Assembly: GCA_030693415.1 (NCBI GenBank)
Contig: JAUYAR010000029.1
Span: 1 to 61,323, forward strand
Direction of reading: 5' to 3'
Length of the DNA stretch: 61,323 nucleotides
Source of the DNA: Candidatus Cloacimonadaceae bacterium
GTDB lineage: Bacteria; Cloacimonadota; Cloacimonadia; Cloacimonadales; Cloacimonadaceae
In this document: positions 35,497 through 45,724 of the stretch, one piece after another
Position numbering within the stretch: the stretch's first letter is position 1
How the letters are laid out: each line of letters begins with the position of its first letter
Translations under genes and position numbers: made by a program
The notes under the pieces: model-generated
The model's database searches: none
Seen by the model: only the letters and a program-made list of their open reading frames with translations
What the model was told of the DNA's origin: nothing

Positions 35497-35523
35497 TTAG
35501 CAGTTCGCCGTTGCGAGCGCTAA
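35497..35523. promoter_or_regulatory. CIRCE operator (HrcA binding site)
   Basis: TTAGCAGTT-N9-GAGCGCTAA agrees with TTAGCACTC-N9-GAGTGCTAA at 15 of 18 arm positions. It lies 20 bp before hrcA, so the operon is autoregulated by HrcA. Confidence 0.9.
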
Positions 35524-35543
35524 GATTATGAGAGGTAAATATC

Positions 35544-36590
35544 ATGAAGAAGAATCAGCTCAGATTGAATGAGACTCTGGCTGCGCTGGTTGACGAATAT
35601 ATCAGCAGTGTGGAGCCGGTTTCGTCGCGAATCCTGAACGAAAAGTATCTCCGGGATGTGAGTTCCGCCACTTTACGTCTGGATTTGATGAAGCTGGAAC
35701 AGCTCAATCTGATCTTTCAACCGCATACATCTGCGGGCAGGATGCCAACCCTTGGAGGCTATCGCGCTTACATGGCTCTGATCGAACCGGATCATGAAAA
35801 TGTCCGCTATGAGCGGATGGAAGTGTTGCGCGAGCTTATAATCCACAATTACAAGGACACTCCGCGGGCGCTGCATTACATCATGCAGATGCTGGCAAAG
35901 GAAACCGATCAGCTCAGCTTTGTGGCGGAGCCGGAAGTTTCCAACGGATATCTTGCCAAGCTGGAGGTATTTTCCATTGGCGGGCACAAGTATCTCTTTG
36001 TGGTGAGCTTGGATTCCGGGCTGGACAAAACCGTAATGATGAAATGTGATTATGAAATCTCGGATACGCAATTGCGCAAGCTGGTGCGCTATCTCAATGA
36101 CGAATTAGCGGGATTGCGCGTCTATGACATCGCCAATAAGGTTTTGGTCGAGATGCGTGAAAACCTGCACGAGGACAACAACCTGGTGAGCATGTTCTTG
36201 CGGGAATTGCACAAAGCGTTCATCGAGATTTCGGATTTCTTTATCCACTTTGATGGCAGCATCAGGTTTTTGGAACAGCCGGAATTTGATTCCAAGGAAA
36301 ACATCCTCAGCTTTATGAACCTGATCCAGAGGCAGGATTATCTGCTCAATCTGATGCGTCTCAAAGAAGGAACAAAGCCTGTCAACGTGCTGATGGGTGA
36401 GGATTTCAACGAAGGCGCCTGGACGAGTTTTTGCCTAATTTACGGCAAATACGAGGTTTTTGGCATACCTGGCTACCTTGGCGTGATCGCACCGGTTCGA
36501 ACCGACTATCGCAAACTCATTCCACTGGTGCGGGATATCACTCAAACCATCACCCAGACGACGCGCCGGGGCATGATGGTCCCGAAATAG
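35544..36590 (+). CDS. hrcA: heat-inducible transcription repressor HrcA
   Basis: HrcA binds CIRCE and represses chaperone genes when GroEL is free. The N-terminal winged helix (about 1-75) has SSATLRLDLMKLEQLNLIFQPHTSAGRMPT, the family signature (SSATIR-x-M-x-LE..G...PHTSAGR-PT). A GAF-like middle and C-terminal VLMGEDFNEGAWTSFCLIYGKYE and LGVIAPVRTDY follow. 348 aa is normal. It is the first gene of the operon directly behind its own operator. Confidence 0.96.
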   Translation: MKKNQLRLNETLAALVDEYISSVEPVSSRILNEKYLRDVSSATLRLDLMKLEQLNLIFQPHTSAGRMPTLGGYRAYMALIEPDHENVRYERMEVLRELIIHNYKDTPRALHYIMQMLAKETDQLSFVAEPEVSNGYLAKLEVFSIGGHKYLFVVSLDSGLDKTVMMKCDYEISDTQLRKLVRYLNDELAGLRVYDIANKVLVEMRENLHEDNNLVSMFLRELHKAFIEISDFFIHFDGSIRFLEQPEFDSKENILSFMNLIQRQDYLLNLMRLKEGTKPVNVLMGEDFNEGAWTSFCLIYGKYEVFGIPGYLGVIAPVRTDYRKLIPLVRDITQTITQTTRRGMMVPK

Positions 36591-36603
36591 GAGACAATAG
36601 AAC

Positions 36604-37176
36604 ATGTCTAAAAAGAAACATTACGACGAGCAAAAACACAAAGAGGAATTGGAAAAGATGGCTTTTGAAGAAGAAATCGCCACCGTCAAGGCTGAGCTGG
36701 AAAGCACGGACCAGCTTGTGGAATTGGATAAACAATGCTCCGAATGGAAGGATAAATATCTGCGGAATATGGCGGAATTTGACAACTACCGCAGGCGCAG
36801 CAATCTGGAAAGAGTGGAATGGATCAGACTCGCCACCCAGATTTTTGCCCTTGAAATCTGCGAGGTGTTAGATAATTTTGAACGCGCACTGCTGCAGCTA
36901 AAAGAAGATCAGATGGAAGACACCTTCGTTAAAGGCATCCTGATGATCGAACAGCAGCTTCGTGGCGCATTGGAAAAAGAGGGAGTCAAACGCATCGACG
37001 CTTTGGGCAGGGAATTTGACCCCGCCCGCCATGACGCCATTGCGCATATCCCCAGCGAATATGAAGAAAACGTGGTTGCCGCCGTGATCAAAAACGGCTA
37101 TACCATGCACGACAAGGTGATCCGTCCCGCAAGTGTGGCGGTCTCATCCTCAAAACACGACGAAGATAAAAATTAA
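36604..37176 (+). CDS. grpE: nucleotide exchange factor GrpE
   Basis: 190 aa: a charged N-terminal coiled coil (about 1-90) with KYLRNMAEFDNYRRRS and a C-terminal beta part with VKRIDALGREFDPARHDAI and GYTMHDKVIRPASVAVS. It releases ADP from DnaK. AGGAG lies upstream, 13 bp after hrcA. Confidence 0.96.
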   Translation: MSKKKHYDEQKHKEELEKMAFEEEIATVKAELESTDQLVELDKQCSEWKDKYLRNMAEFDNYRRRSNLERVEWIRLATQIFALEICEVLDNFERALLQLKEDQMEDTFVKGILMIEQQLRGALEKEGVKRIDALGREFDPARHDAIAHIPSEYEENVVAAVIKNGYTMHDKVIRPASVAVSSSKHDEDKN

Positions 37177-37197
37177 AAAAATCCCTGGAGGTAAAAA

Positions 37198-39147
37198 ATG
37201 GGAAAGATAATTGGAATTGATCTCGGAACAACTAACTCATGCGTGGCAGTGTTAGAAGGCGGAAAGCCCGTCGTCATCACAAACGCGGAAGGAACCAGAA
37301 CGACCCCGTCCGTGGTGGGATTCGCCAAAGACGGTCAGCGTTTGGTTGGTCAACTGGCAAAAAGACAAGCGGTCACGAATCCCGTAAACACGGTTTTTTC
37401 GATCAAACGGTTCATGGGACGCGCTTACAACGAAGTGAGCGAAGAAATGAAACAAGTCCCCTTCAAAGTGATCTCCGGCTTGAAGGGACAGGCGGCGGTG
37501 CATATCGATACGGATAATAGAAACTACACGCCGCAGGAGATTTCCGCAATGGTGCTCACGAAGATGAAGGAAACGGCAGAAGCCTATCTGGGACAAGCCG
37601 TTACCGAAGCTGTGATCACCGTGCCGGCATATTTTAACGATGACCAGCGTCAGGCGACCAAGGATGCCGGAAAGATCGCCGGTTTGGACGTGAAACGCAT
37701 CATCAACGAACCCACCGCCGCGGCTTTGGCTTATGGCATGGAAAACAAGAAAGAACAAAAGGTCGCGGTCTATGATCTGGGCGGCGGCACCTTCGATATC
37801 TCGATTTTGGATATCTCCCAAGGCGTGGTCGAAGTGCTTTCCACAAACGGAGATACGCACCTTGGCGGAGATGATTTTGACAAACGCGTGATCGACTGGA
37901 TTCTCGAGCAATTCAAGAAACAGGAAGGGATTGATCTCTCCAAAGACCCGATGGCGATGCAGCGTTTGCGCGAAGCCGCCGAAAAAGCCAAGATCGAGCT
38001 TTCCGGCACGCAAATCAGCAACATCAACCTGCCTTTCATCACCGCGGACGCCACCGGACCCAAGCATCTGAGCCTGGACCTGTCTTTGGCGGAATTTAAT
38101 CGTCTCACCGAAGATCTTGTGCAAAGAACTCTTGGACCCTGCCGTAAAGCGCTTGAAGACGCCAAGCTCGGCACATCCGACATCCGGGAACTCCTACTGG
38201 TGGGTGGAAGCACACGCATCCCCGCGGTTCAGGACGCCGTCGAGAAGTTTTTTGGCAAAAAGCCGAACCGCAGCTTGAACCCAGATGAAGTGGTCGCCAT
38301 CGGAGCATCGATCCAGGGCGCCATCCTTTCCGGAGACGACCACGTGAGCGAAGTGCTGCTTTTGGACGTCACGCCTCTCTCCCTGGGCATTGAAACCCTC
38401 GGCTCGGTGATGACAACCCTGATCTCCCGCAATACCACTGTTCCAACCAAAAAGAGTCAGGTCTTTTCCACCGCCGCGGACAATCAAACTGCCGTGAACA
38501 TCCAAGTTTTGCAAGGCGAACGCCCCATGGCTCAGGACAACAAATCCCTGGGTAGATTCGATCTCGTTGGCATCCCTTCCGCGCCTCGCGGCATGCCGCA
38601 AATCGAAGTCACATTCGATATCGACATCAATGGCATCCTGCATGTTTCTGCAAAGGACAAAGGCACCGGCAAGGAACAATCCATCAAGATCGACCGTGCC
38701 GGAAACATCAGCAAGGAAGACATCGAACGCATGATCAAGGACGCGGAACTGCACGCCGAGGAAGACAAAATACGCCAGGAATTCATCACTGCCAAGAATG
38801 AACTGGACGCCCTGGTCTTCAGCACCGAAAAGAGTTTCAAGGAATATGGCGACAAGCTATCCGAGAGCGAAAAAAACGAGCTGGAGGCGGAAATCAAAAG
38901 CGCCAAGGAAAAGCTGGAAAGCGCCACCGAGACCTCTGAGCTGGAAAACATCAAGGAAAGCCTGGGGAAAAAAGCCCAACGCCTCGGTGAGATCATCTAT
39001 GCCAACATGCAGCAGCAAGGCGGAGCGGGGGGCGATCCCAACGCCGCGGGCTTCAATCCTGAGGATTTTGCTCAAGGCGGACAGAGCGAACCACAGCAAG
39101 AACAGGGGCCCATCGATGCGGACTTTGAAGTGGTTGACGATAAATAA
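37198..39147 (+). CDS. dnaK: molecular chaperone DnaK (Hsp70)
   Basis: 649 aa. ATPase signatures are [19 protein letters not shown] at the N-terminus, [15 protein letters not shown] near 190-205 and [13 protein letters not shown] near 335. The substrate-binding domain has [13 protein letters not shown] and a C-terminal helical lid with an acidic tail ending [10 protein letters not shown], as in Gram-negative DnaK. TGGAGG lies upstream. Confidence 0.98.
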   Translation: MGKIIGIDLGTTNSCVAVLEGGKPVVITNAEGTRTTPSVVGFAKDGQRLVGQLAKRQAVTNPVNTVFSIKRFMGRAYNEVSEEMKQVPFKVISGLKGQAAVHIDTDNRNYTPQEISAMVLTKMKETAEAYLGQAVTEAVITVPAYFNDDQRQATKDAGKIAGLDVKRIINEPTAAALAYGMENKKEQKVAVYDLGGGTFDISILDISQGVVEVLSTNGDTHLGGDDFDKRVIDWILEQFKKQEGIDLSKDPMAMQRLREAAEKAKIELSGTQISNINLPFITADATGPKHLSLDLSLAEFNRLTEDLVQRTLGPCRKALEDAKLGTSDIRELLLVGGSTRIPAVQDAVEKFFGKKPNRSLNPDEVVAIGASIQGAILSGDDHVSEVLLLDVTPLSLGIETLGSVMTTLISRNTTVPTKKSQVFSTAADNQTAVNIQVLQGERPMAQDNKSLGRFDLVGIPSAPRGMPQIEVTFDIDINGILHVSAKDKGTGKEQSIKIDRAGNISKEDIERMIKDAELHAEEDKIRQEFITAKNELDALVFSTEKSFKEYGDKLSESEKNELEAEIKSAKEKLESATETSELENIKESLGKKAQRLGEIIYANMQQQGGAGGDPNAAGFNPEDFAQGGQSEPQQEQGPIDADFEVVDDK

Positions 39148-39228
39148 CCTTAAAAACAAGAGTGCGAAGGGCGTATGTATTGCGCTCTTCGCGTTCATAA
39201 GATAATATCCGGCAAGGAGATAAAATAA

Positions 39229-40383
39229 ATGGCGAAACGGGATTACTATGAAATTCTCGGTGTGAACAAGAGCTCTGATGAAGCGGAAATCAAGAAGGCT
39301 TACCGCAAGCTGGCGATGCAATTTCATCCGGATAAAAACCCTGATAATAAAGCAGCGGAAGAGAAATTCAAGGAAGCCTCGGAAGCCTATGAAGTCCTTT
39401 CGGACAAGGACAAACGGCAGATTTACGATCAATATGGCCATGCCGGATTGGAAAGCCAGTTTGGCGGCGGCGGATTCAATTGGGACAATTTCACCCATCG
39501 CGGCGATCTGAACGACATCTTTGGCGACGGATTCAGCAGCATTTTTGAGACTCTCTTTGGTGGCGGATTCGGCAGCGGAGGCAGATCCCAACGTTCCTCA
39601 AACCGCGGCGAAGACCTGCAGATCGAGCTTTCCATCACCTTGAAAGAGATCGCGCTCGGAACTGAAAAAACGATCAAGATCGGGGTCAAGGATTCCTGCG
39701 ACAAATGTGGAGGCAGCGGCAGCGCGGATGGAAATTCCGAAAGCTGCACCCAATGCCGCGGTACCGGACAGGTGCGAACCGTGCGCCAATCCCTTTTCGG
39801 ACAGATGCAAACCATCGCGGAATGCCCTTCCTGCCGCGGCGAAGGCAAGATCATCAAAAACAAATGTGCCAAATGCTATGGCGAAGGACGCATGGGCAAG
39901 GTCAGCGAGATCAACGTCAAAATCCCCGCCGGAGTGGAGGAAAACCAATATATCCGTCTGCGCGGACAGGGTAATGTCGGTGCTCGCGGAGGCGTCAGAG
40001 GAGACATCCTCGTGCTCATTCATGAGAAACAGGACGATACCTTTGAACGTCATGGCAACGACATCCTCCTCGAATATCCCATCTCGCTTTCCCAAGCCGT
40101 GCTGGGAGATGAAATAATCGTTCCCACTCTCACTTCCACCGTGAAGATGAAAATCCCCGCGGGAACTCAGAGCGGCAGGCTCTTTCGCCTCAAGGGACAA
40201 GGCATCCAGGGTTTGAATACATATTCGCGCGCGGATCAGATCGTGCGCGTCATTCTGGTCACACCCACCAAAATCTCCAAGGAAGAAACCGAGCTTTATC
40301 ACAAGATCCGCGAGTTTGACAGCAAGCGCGTACTCAAACCCGGCAAGGGGTTCATCAACAAGCTGCGCGATTTCTTCACCTAA
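39229..40383 (+). CDS. dnaJ: molecular chaperone DnaJ (Hsp40)
   Basis: 384 aa. J-domain (1-70) with [20 protein letters not shown] contains the HPD motif. A G/F-rich linker follows, then a zinc domain with four CxxCxGxG-type repeats ([32 protein letters not shown]) and the C-terminal client domains. It stimulates DnaK ATPase. Separated from dnaK by 81 bp without a terminator. Confidence 0.97.
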   Translation: MAKRDYYEILGVNKSSDEAEIKKAYRKLAMQFHPDKNPDNKAAEEKFKEASEAYEVLSDKDKRQIYDQYGHAGLESQFGGGGFNWDNFTHRGDLNDIFGDGFSSIFETLFGGGFGSGGRSQRSSNRGEDLQIELSITLKEIALGTEKTIKIGVKDSCDKCGGSGSADGNSESCTQCRGTGQVRTVRQSLFGQMQTIAECPSCRGEGKIIKNKCAKCYGEGRMGKVSEINVKIPAGVEENQYIRLRGQGNVGARGGVRGDILVLIHEKQDDTFERHGNDILLEYPISLSQAVLGDEIIVPTLTSTVKMKIPAGTQSGRLFRLKGQGIQGLNTYSRADQIVRVILVTPTKISKEETELYHKIREFDSKRVLKPGKGFINKLRDFFT

Positions 40384-40391
40384 GTGACATT

Positions 40392-41141
40392 ATGCCATCA
40401 TATTACTGCCCCGAACTGAATCAGTCCAAACCCATAATGGGCACGCGGATCAGTCTCGCAGGTAGCGAAGCGCATCATCTGATCAAGGTCTTGCATGCCA
40501 GAGCGGGGGACTATATCAAGTTAAATTCCGGAAGCGGCATCTTTGCGGCAGCGGTGATCACCACTTTGGACAAACACATTGTGGAAGCGGAGTTGACGTC
40601 TTTTGAAAGCGTCAAACGCTCCTTACCGGAATATGCCATTGCTTTTTCGCTGCTCAAGAACAAACACGACGAATTGCTTCTCGAAAAGTGCACCGAGCTG
40701 GGTGCAAGCGCGTTCTTTCCCTTTACCGGCGTAAATTCAGTGCGCAAGGGATCGGAGAACGCCATTGACCGCTTTGAAAAGATCGCCCTGGCAGCGATCA
40801 AGCAATGCGACAATCCCTGGCTGCCAAAGGTCTCTCAGGCATTACCACTGAAAAAGGCGCTTGAAAAAGCGATCGCAGAAGGTTTTCAACCTATTATCTG
40901 TTCTGAACTGCGTCCGCAGGTTTGGCTGCATCATTTGTCTTTCGAAGAAATCGGGCGTCCCTGTTTCGTAATCGGTCCCGAGGGCGGTTTTTCAATTGAG
41001 GAATATCGGATGTTTTCTGGTTCCGCCTATCAGGAAATATCTTTGGGGCACCTGATCACAAGAGCGGAGACAGCCGCCATCGCCATCGCCGCGCAGTTCA
41101 ATGCCTACGCAAACCAAGGCAAGACAATCGGCACCACATAA
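40392..41141 (+). CDS. rsmE: 16S rRNA (uracil-1498-N3)-methyltransferase RsmE
   Basis: A SPOUT-fold methyltransferase. The PUA-like N-terminus (GSEAHHLIKVLHARAGDYI near 25-40) and C-terminal knot motifs FVIGPEGGFSIEEY and ISLGHLITRAETAAIA are all present. 249 aa is usual. It follows dnaJ by 8 bp, a common arrangement, and its 3' end overlaps the convergent transporter gene by 37 bp. Confidence 0.94.
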   Translation: MPSYYCPELNQSKPIMGTRISLAGSEAHHLIKVLHARAGDYIKLNSGSGIFAAAVITTLDKHIVEAELTSFESVKRSLPEYAIAFSLLKNKHDELLLEKCTELGASAFFPFTGVNSVRKGSENAIDRFEKIALAAIKQCDNPWLPKVSQALPLKKALEKAIAEGFQPIICSELRPQVWLHHLSFEEIGRPCFVIGPEGGFSIEEYRMFSGSAYQEISLGHLITRAETAAIAIAAQFNAYANQGKTIGTT

Positions 41142-42352
41142 TACACCCACAGCGTGATGATCCCCGCGCTACTTAGATTCATCAGCAAACCCGCACCCAT
41201 CATATAGAACAGCGATACCTTCGAGGAAGATCCATAGCCCAAGCCGTTGGATGGGGTCGCGATCGGAGACATGAATGCGCAGGTCGAGCAGAGTGAGATG
41301 ACCAACATCATCTCCCAAGATATTTCGGGAAAGACCTTCGTGAGCGGAAAGAGGGTCATGAACATGCTGATCTGGATCACGGAATTGCTCACCAGTTCCG
41401 TCGCGAAGGTCGTGATCAGTGCGATTATCAGTAGCAGCAAGAGCAGCGAATAATCCGCTTTGATCCAGGTGACCGCGTATCCGGCAACGCTTTCCGGAAA
41501 CTTCAACAAGACCAACACCAGGGTGAGCAATATCCCTCCCAATATCCAAAGCAATCCCTTTTTCGGCACGTCGTGCAGGATGTCTTTGGCGGTCAACAGC
41601 ACGATCTTCTCGCGATCTTTGAATATCCTAAACTTATGCAGGAAGAAGATATAGAGGAAAAGCAAAGTCCAGATCGAATTGATGATATAGATCTCGGGAC
41701 GATGGGTTCTGAAGAAGGTCATGGAAAAAGACAGCAACGCGGAGCTGACCATGAATGCGATTGCCAGAAGAATGCATAGTTTTTGCGCACTCAGCGGGAA
41801 CTCAAGGGTGCTGAGATGTTGGCGGATATTCAAACCCGAAAGTTTGTGATTGGGACGGAAAACCAGCATCAGGATCAGCCAACCCACCACGCAGAGAATG
41901 AATGCCAGCGGAAGCGCCCAAGCCATCCAGGATAGGAAGGTGAAGCTGTGACTGATGGGAAACTTGTAGGCTTCAAACATCCCCACGAGGATGCCGTTGG
42001 TCGTCGTTCCAGTCAGCATTCCCATGCCTCCGATATTGGCGCCCCAGATGGCAGCTAACATCACCAGAGTGTTGAATTTCCTCTTTTCCGATGGCTTGCC
42101 GTCATATTCCGCCTGAATCATGATCAATACCGGCACCAGTGCCATCAGCGTGATCACGTTGGCGATCACGATGGAGAGCAGCGCCGTGCCGGAAATCAAC
42201 AGCCAGGTGAGCCTGGAGATGGAAACGTGCTTTTCCTCAAATAGCCAATAGACAATGCGTTGCGGCAGCATGAAACGCACAAAAACCCGCGAGATCAGAT
42301 ATGAGATCAGGAAAAAGTGGATGAGCTGGATCTTGTCAAGATACTCGTACAT
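41105..42352 (-). CDS. SLC13/DASS-like anion transporter
   Basis: A 415-aa polytopic protein with about 10-12 hydrophobic segments. Two related re-entrant regions are visible: IWGANIGGMGMLTGTTTNGI (near 101-120) and CAFMSPIATPSNGLGYGSS (near 365-383), each with the Ser/Thr-Asn-Gly pattern of the ArsB/NhaD and SLC13 superfamily substrate sites. Likely substrates are dicarboxylates, sulfate or similar anions, driven by Na+ or H+; which one cannot be told. It is the last gene of the minus-strand operon and overlaps lpxK by 17 bp. Confidence 0.7.
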   Translation of the reverse strand: MYEYLDKIQLIHFFLISYLISRVFVRFMLPQRIVYWLFEEKHVSISRLTWLLISGTALLSIVIANVITLMALVPVLIMIQAEYDGKPSEKRKFNTLVMLAAIWGANIGGMGMLTGTTTNGILVGMFEAYKFPISHSFTFLSWMAWALPLAFILCVVGWLILMLVFRPNHKLSGLNIRQHLSTLEFPLSAQKLCILLAIAFMVSSALLSFSMTFFRTHRPEIYIINSIWTLLFLYIFFLHKFRIFKDREKIVLLTAKDILHDVPKKGLLWILGGILLTLVLVLLKFPESVAGYAVTWIKADYSLLLLLLIIALITTFATELVSNSVIQISMFMTLFPLTKVFPEISWEMMLVISLCSTCAFMSPIATPSNGLGYGSSSKVSLFYMMGAGLLMNLSSAGIITLWVYYVVPIVLPWFA

Positions 42353-43415
42353 TCTCGATCCTCTTCATGATATCTTCCATTAGCGCAGCGTCATCATCGC
42401 AAGCCAGATCAAGCACCAACGCCGTAAGCAGGGCTTGGATGTCTTGGTGTCGGCTCAGTTTCATGATATCCTTCTCGGTGCAGACTATGCGCTCTATACT
42501 GTTATCTTTACAATAAGTTATGATGTCCGAAACGGATGACTGACCACTGTAGGAATAGTGATCAGGGAAGGCGAAATGCTCCCGGATATCGATACCGAGT
42601 GAGTGAACGCTTTTGGTGAGTGAATCAGGATTGGCGATGCCGGAAACGAGGATGCAGCGCTTGTTCTTAATCAATTCCAACGGGATCGGATTGCCTTCAA
42701 AATCCCTGCCCATCGTGATCCGATAGTCACAGGTATAGATATCCCCGCCCAAAAGCCTTAAATGGCTGTTCAGCGCGGAGATGTCCGCATCGGGGTGTTT
42801 GCGGTTAATGACGATGATCTGGGCGTCTCTCAAAGCGGAAAGCGGTTCGCGCAGATAACCGGCAGGTATGAGCAAACCGTTGCCGATGCCTGTGTCCGCA
42901 TCAAAACAAGCGATGTCGATGTTCCGCCGCACCTTGAGATGTTGAAACCCATCGTCCATGATGACGATCTGGGTATCGGGATGGCTACCGAGGATGAGAC
43001 TAATCGCCGCTTTGCGGTCTCGACCGACGGCTACGGGAATTCCCTTCAAGCGGCTGGCTATGAGATATGCCTCATCCCCACAGAGACTTGCGGGGTAGAG
43101 CAGCGAATCCTCGTCCGAGATCAGATGTGGTGAATGCTCAAAACCACCTTTGTATCCGCGATGCGAGACAGCGACCTTGAATCCTTTTCCGGTCAGCGCT
43201 TTTGCCAGATGGATGGTCAGAGGAGTCTTGCCGCTGCCGCCGCTGGTAATATTGCCAATGCTGATAACAAAGCAGGGCGCTTGAAAAGCTCCGATGCGTA
43301 TCAGCTTGCGGCGCCAGGTTTGCATGAAAGCGTTTAAAAATGATAAAGGACTTAGCAGATAGCTAAGTCCTGAGCGTTTCAAAAGGTGTCTGTTGATGAA
43401 ACGGTGAGAGATCAC
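42336..43415 (-). CDS. lpxK: tetraacyldisaccharide 4'-kinase LpxK
   Basis: This enzyme phosphorylates the lipid A disaccharide to give lipid IVA at the inner membrane. An N-terminal membrane-associated helix (about 15-32) precedes the unusual P-loop SIGNITSGGSGKTPLTIHLA (near 52-71). GDEAYLIA, MDDGFQHLKVRRNIDI and PLREP (in LREPLSALRDA) follow as in the family. It has 359 aa. It shows that the organism makes lipid A. It overlaps the response-regulator gene by 4 bp. Confidence 0.95.
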   Translation of the reverse strand: MISHRFINRHLLKRSGLSYLLSPLSFLNAFMQTWRRKLIRIGAFQAPCFVISIGNITSGGSGKTPLTIHLAKALTGKGFKVAVSHRGYKGGFEHSPHLISDEDSLLYPASLCGDEAYLIASRLKGIPVAVGRDRKAAISLILGSHPDTQIVIMDDGFQHLKVRRNIDIACFDADTGIGNGLLIPAGYLREPLSALRDAQIIVINRKHPDADISALNSHLRLLGGDIYTCDYRITMGRDFEGNPIPLELIKNKRCILVSGIANPDSLTKSVHSLGIDIREHFAFPDHYSYSGQSSVSDIITYCKDNSIERIVCTEKDIMKLSRHQDIQALLTALVLDLACDDDAALMEDIMKRIENVRVS

Positions 43416-43798
43416 GGTTTCGGACTTTCCGCCAATCTCCGGTTGATGAGTTCGGCGAGTACTTCCACGTCGAAGGGTTTATAGAGGACGTCTTTGAGTC
43501 CGTTGGTTTTGGCACGCACCAACACGTGATTGGGATCATAGCCAAAGCCGGTCATCATGATCACGGGGATGGCGGAGCAATAATCCTTCACGCGCCAGTA
43601 GAGCTCATAACCATCCATATCCGGCATGGCGATATCCGTCACGACGAGGTCGATCTCGCCCTTGAGGATCTCCTTGAGCGCCTGCATCCCATTGGAATAC
43701 GTGAGGATAGACCAGTCCGGGCGCATGGACGTGAGCTCGATTCTGAGGTTCTGGGTCAGTTCGTCTTCGTCATCTACGATGCAAATCAACTTGGGCAT
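43412..43798 (-). CDS. single-domain response regulator (CheY-like)
   Basis: A receiver domain only. The start MPKLICIVDDEDE at ATG 43798 is preferred over one 14 codons earlier that lies inside purC. The acidic pair is in IVDDEDE, the phosphorylated Asp in VVTDIAMPDMDGYE, the Thr in IMMTG and the Lys in YKPFD. There is no output domain and no kinase nearby, so the partner is encoded elsewhere. It lies between purC and lpxK. Confidence 0.88.
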   Translation of the reverse strand: MPKLICIVDDEDELTQNLRIELTSMRPDWSILTYSNGMQALKEILKGEIDLVVTDIAMPDMDGYELYWRVKDYCSAIPVIMMTGFGYDPNHVLVRAKTNGLKDVLYKPFDVEVLAELINRRLAESPKP

Positions 43799-43799
43799 C

Positions 43800-44681
43800 T
43801 CAGATTGTTTCTCCAGTGATGATTTTATAGATTTGGGCATATTTTTCTCGGGTTTTGGTAATGATATCCTCCGGTAGATGAGGAGCCGGGGGTTGTTTGT
43901 CCCAGCCGGTCTGATTCAGATAATCGCGGACAAACTGCTTGTCATAACTCTTGGGGCTTTTGCCGATCTCATAATCCACCAGCGCCCAGAATCTTGAGGA
44001 ATCCGGGGTGAGAGCTTCGTCGATGAGATACACTTCGCCGCCAATAGTGCCAAATTCAAATTTGGTGTCCGCGACCACGATGTTTTGATGCATCATTAGT
44101 TCATGGGCATAGCTATAGAGCGCCAGCGAGCTGTCCTTGAGAAAGAGGGCGAGCTTTTCGTCCAGGCGGCTCAGCATCTCGCGATAGCTGATGTTTTCAT
44201 CGTGCCCCCCGAACGCTTTGGTGGAAGGCGTGAACAGCGGCTGGATAAACTTCTGGCTTTCCTGCATCTGATCGGGGAGGAGCATGCCGCCTACCGTATT
44301 TGTATTTTTGTATTCCGACCAGGCACTGCCGCTGATATATCCGCGCACGATGCACTCAAAGGGTATCACGCGGGTCTTTTTGACCAGCATGCTGCGTCCT
44401 TCCAGATAATCCCAGAACGGTAAAAAATCGACCGGGTAATCCGCAACTTGGTCGCTGAGAAAGTGATTTTTGACGATATGCGCGGTAGTCTTGAAGAAAT
44501 GCGCGGCGATCTTGTTCAGCATCTTTCCCTTGTCCGGAACCGGATCAGGGAAGACGACATCGAAAGCGGAGATGCGGTCTGAAGTGACGATCAGCATGGT
44601 CTCGCCGAGATCATAAATATCGCGCACTTTGCCTTGCCGGTTGTCTCTCACGATGTCCAGTTTACTGATATGATCATGCAT
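43800..44681 (-). CDS. purC: phosphoribosylaminoimidazole-succinocarboxamide synthase
   Basis: PurC joins CAIR and aspartate in purine synthesis. Conserved blocks: GKVRDIYDLGETMLIVTSDRISAFDVV (near 17-43), ECIVRGYISGSAWSEYK, ISYREMLSRL and VVADTKFEFGTIGG, with DEALTPDSSRFW for substrate binding. The 293-aa form matches the longer type found in many bacteria and eukaryotes. Its start overlaps the upstream stop by one base (TAATG). Confidence 0.96.
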   Translation of the reverse strand: MHDHISKLDIVRDNRQGKVRDIYDLGETMLIVTSDRISAFDVVFPDPVPDKGKMLNKIAAHFFKTTAHIVKNHFLSDQVADYPVDFLPFWDYLEGRSMLVKKTRVIPFECIVRGYISGSAWSEYKNTNTVGGMLLPDQMQESQKFIQPLFTPSTKAFGGHDENISYREMLSRLDEKLALFLKDSSLALYSYAHELMMHQNIVVADTKFEFGTIGGEVYLIDEALTPDSSRFWALVDYEIGKSPKSYDKQFVRDYLNQTGWDKQPPAPHLPEDIITKTREKYAQIYKIITGETI

Positions 44682-45631
44682 TAGTTCACCTCTTTATGCT
44701 TTGTGTAGTATTCGTAGATGATGCGGGCTTCGTCCACGAGATCGAGATTGAGCGCCAGGGCTTCGTTGGGGCGATACAGAGTGATGCTTTGGGGAAAGTG
44801 ATACTCACAATCTTCAATGCAGCACCAGATGATTTGTCCGTTTACCACCTTCAAATCAGGCTCATCGAAAGCAAGCTCTTTTCCAATGTAGAGGAAGTTC
44901 AGCCAGTCCCGATAGCGTTTTAGCAGGTCGAGTTCGTCGTCAAGCAGATCCGCTTTTTCAAATTCCAGATTGTCAAAATAGGCATCCCGGTGTTTTTGGA
45001 TCATGTCGATGATAGCATTTTGGGGATGGACGTAAGCTTCTTTGAGCAGTGGGACAAGCTTTTCCAAGCTCGCTTGCGGTATGCCGGATTGTTCGCTATC
45101 GAGGCTGAGACAATAGCCTCTGCAGATATCTTTATCGAGCTTGTCGCAGGGATAAGTGTCGGTCTCGCAATAAGGTATCTTCAGGATGCGGGAGATGCTT
45201 TCCATCACGTCCGCGAGGAAAAAGCGGCTGCGAAAAGGACCAAGATAGAACCAATCGTCGTTGGTATGGGATTCGATAGTAACGAAAGGAAAGCGCAGGG
45301 CGTCGATGCCCAAATAGACATAGCTGCCCCAAGTGTGGATGCGTTGCTGAAAAGCTGGATGGGTTTTCTGGAGTGCTATCTTATATTGGATGAGAGCGGA
45401 AATCGCGGTTTCGTGATCCATAAAGTGCAGTGTGCTCGCTTCTGATCTCAGCTCCGCATAGAGCTTGTCCTCATCGGCTTTTTCCCAGATCATTTTCAGG
45501 CGATGCGGGAGGTTTCCGGAATAGCCGCAATAGAGATGTTCCTTGCCCTTTTTGAGGGTAAAGAAACACCAGCCGGAAGGGATTTCCGCGATGATGTCGT
45601 TTATGCTTTTATCCAGTTTTATGCTTTTCAT
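44681..45631 (-). CDS. UvrC/Cho-like protein lacking the RNase H-like nuclease half
   Basis: The N-terminus (about 20-45) has GWCFFTLKKGKEHLYCGYSG and NLPHRL, which aligns with a GIY-YIG nuclease start (Cys-Phe-Phe in place of GIY; Tyr-Cys-Gly for YIG). Then WFYLGPFRSRFFLADVMESI and a cysteine-containing C-P-C region resemble the UvrC segment YFGPFPS ... C. A UVR-like helix (FDNLEFEKADLLDDELDLL) lies near 225-250. The C-terminal endonuclease and HhH domains of UvrC are missing. The ATG 45631 is preferred to a GTG three codons earlier. It may be a repair or nuclease-like accessory protein; activity is uncertain. Confidence 0.65.
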   Translation of the reverse strand: MKSIKLDKSINDIIAEIPSGWCFFTLKKGKEHLYCGYSGNLPHRLKMIWEKADEDKLYAELRSEASTLHFMDHETAISALIQYKIALQKTHPAFQQRIHTWGSYVYLGIDALRFPFVTIESHTNDDWFYLGPFRSRFFLADVMESISRILKIPYCETDTYPCDKLDKDICRGYCLSLDSEQSGIPQASLEKLVPLLKEAYVHPQNAIIDMIQKHRDAYFDNLEFEKADLLDDELDLLKRYRDWLNFLYIGKELAFDEPDLKVVNGQIIWCCIEDCEYHFPQSITLYRPNEALALNLDLVDEARIIYEYYTKHKEVN

Positions 45632-45724
45632 GCAAGCCACAGTTTTCGCGCTGTGCTTTGTGTCAATGAAAGATTGCCTTTGCCGGACTGAACAGCGCTC
45701 AAGATTTTATCCAAAAAGCACTTC

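Noticed and set aside
37252-38124. 290-codon minus-strand frame
   Set aside because: It is the antisense of the strongly conserved dnaK coding sequence.
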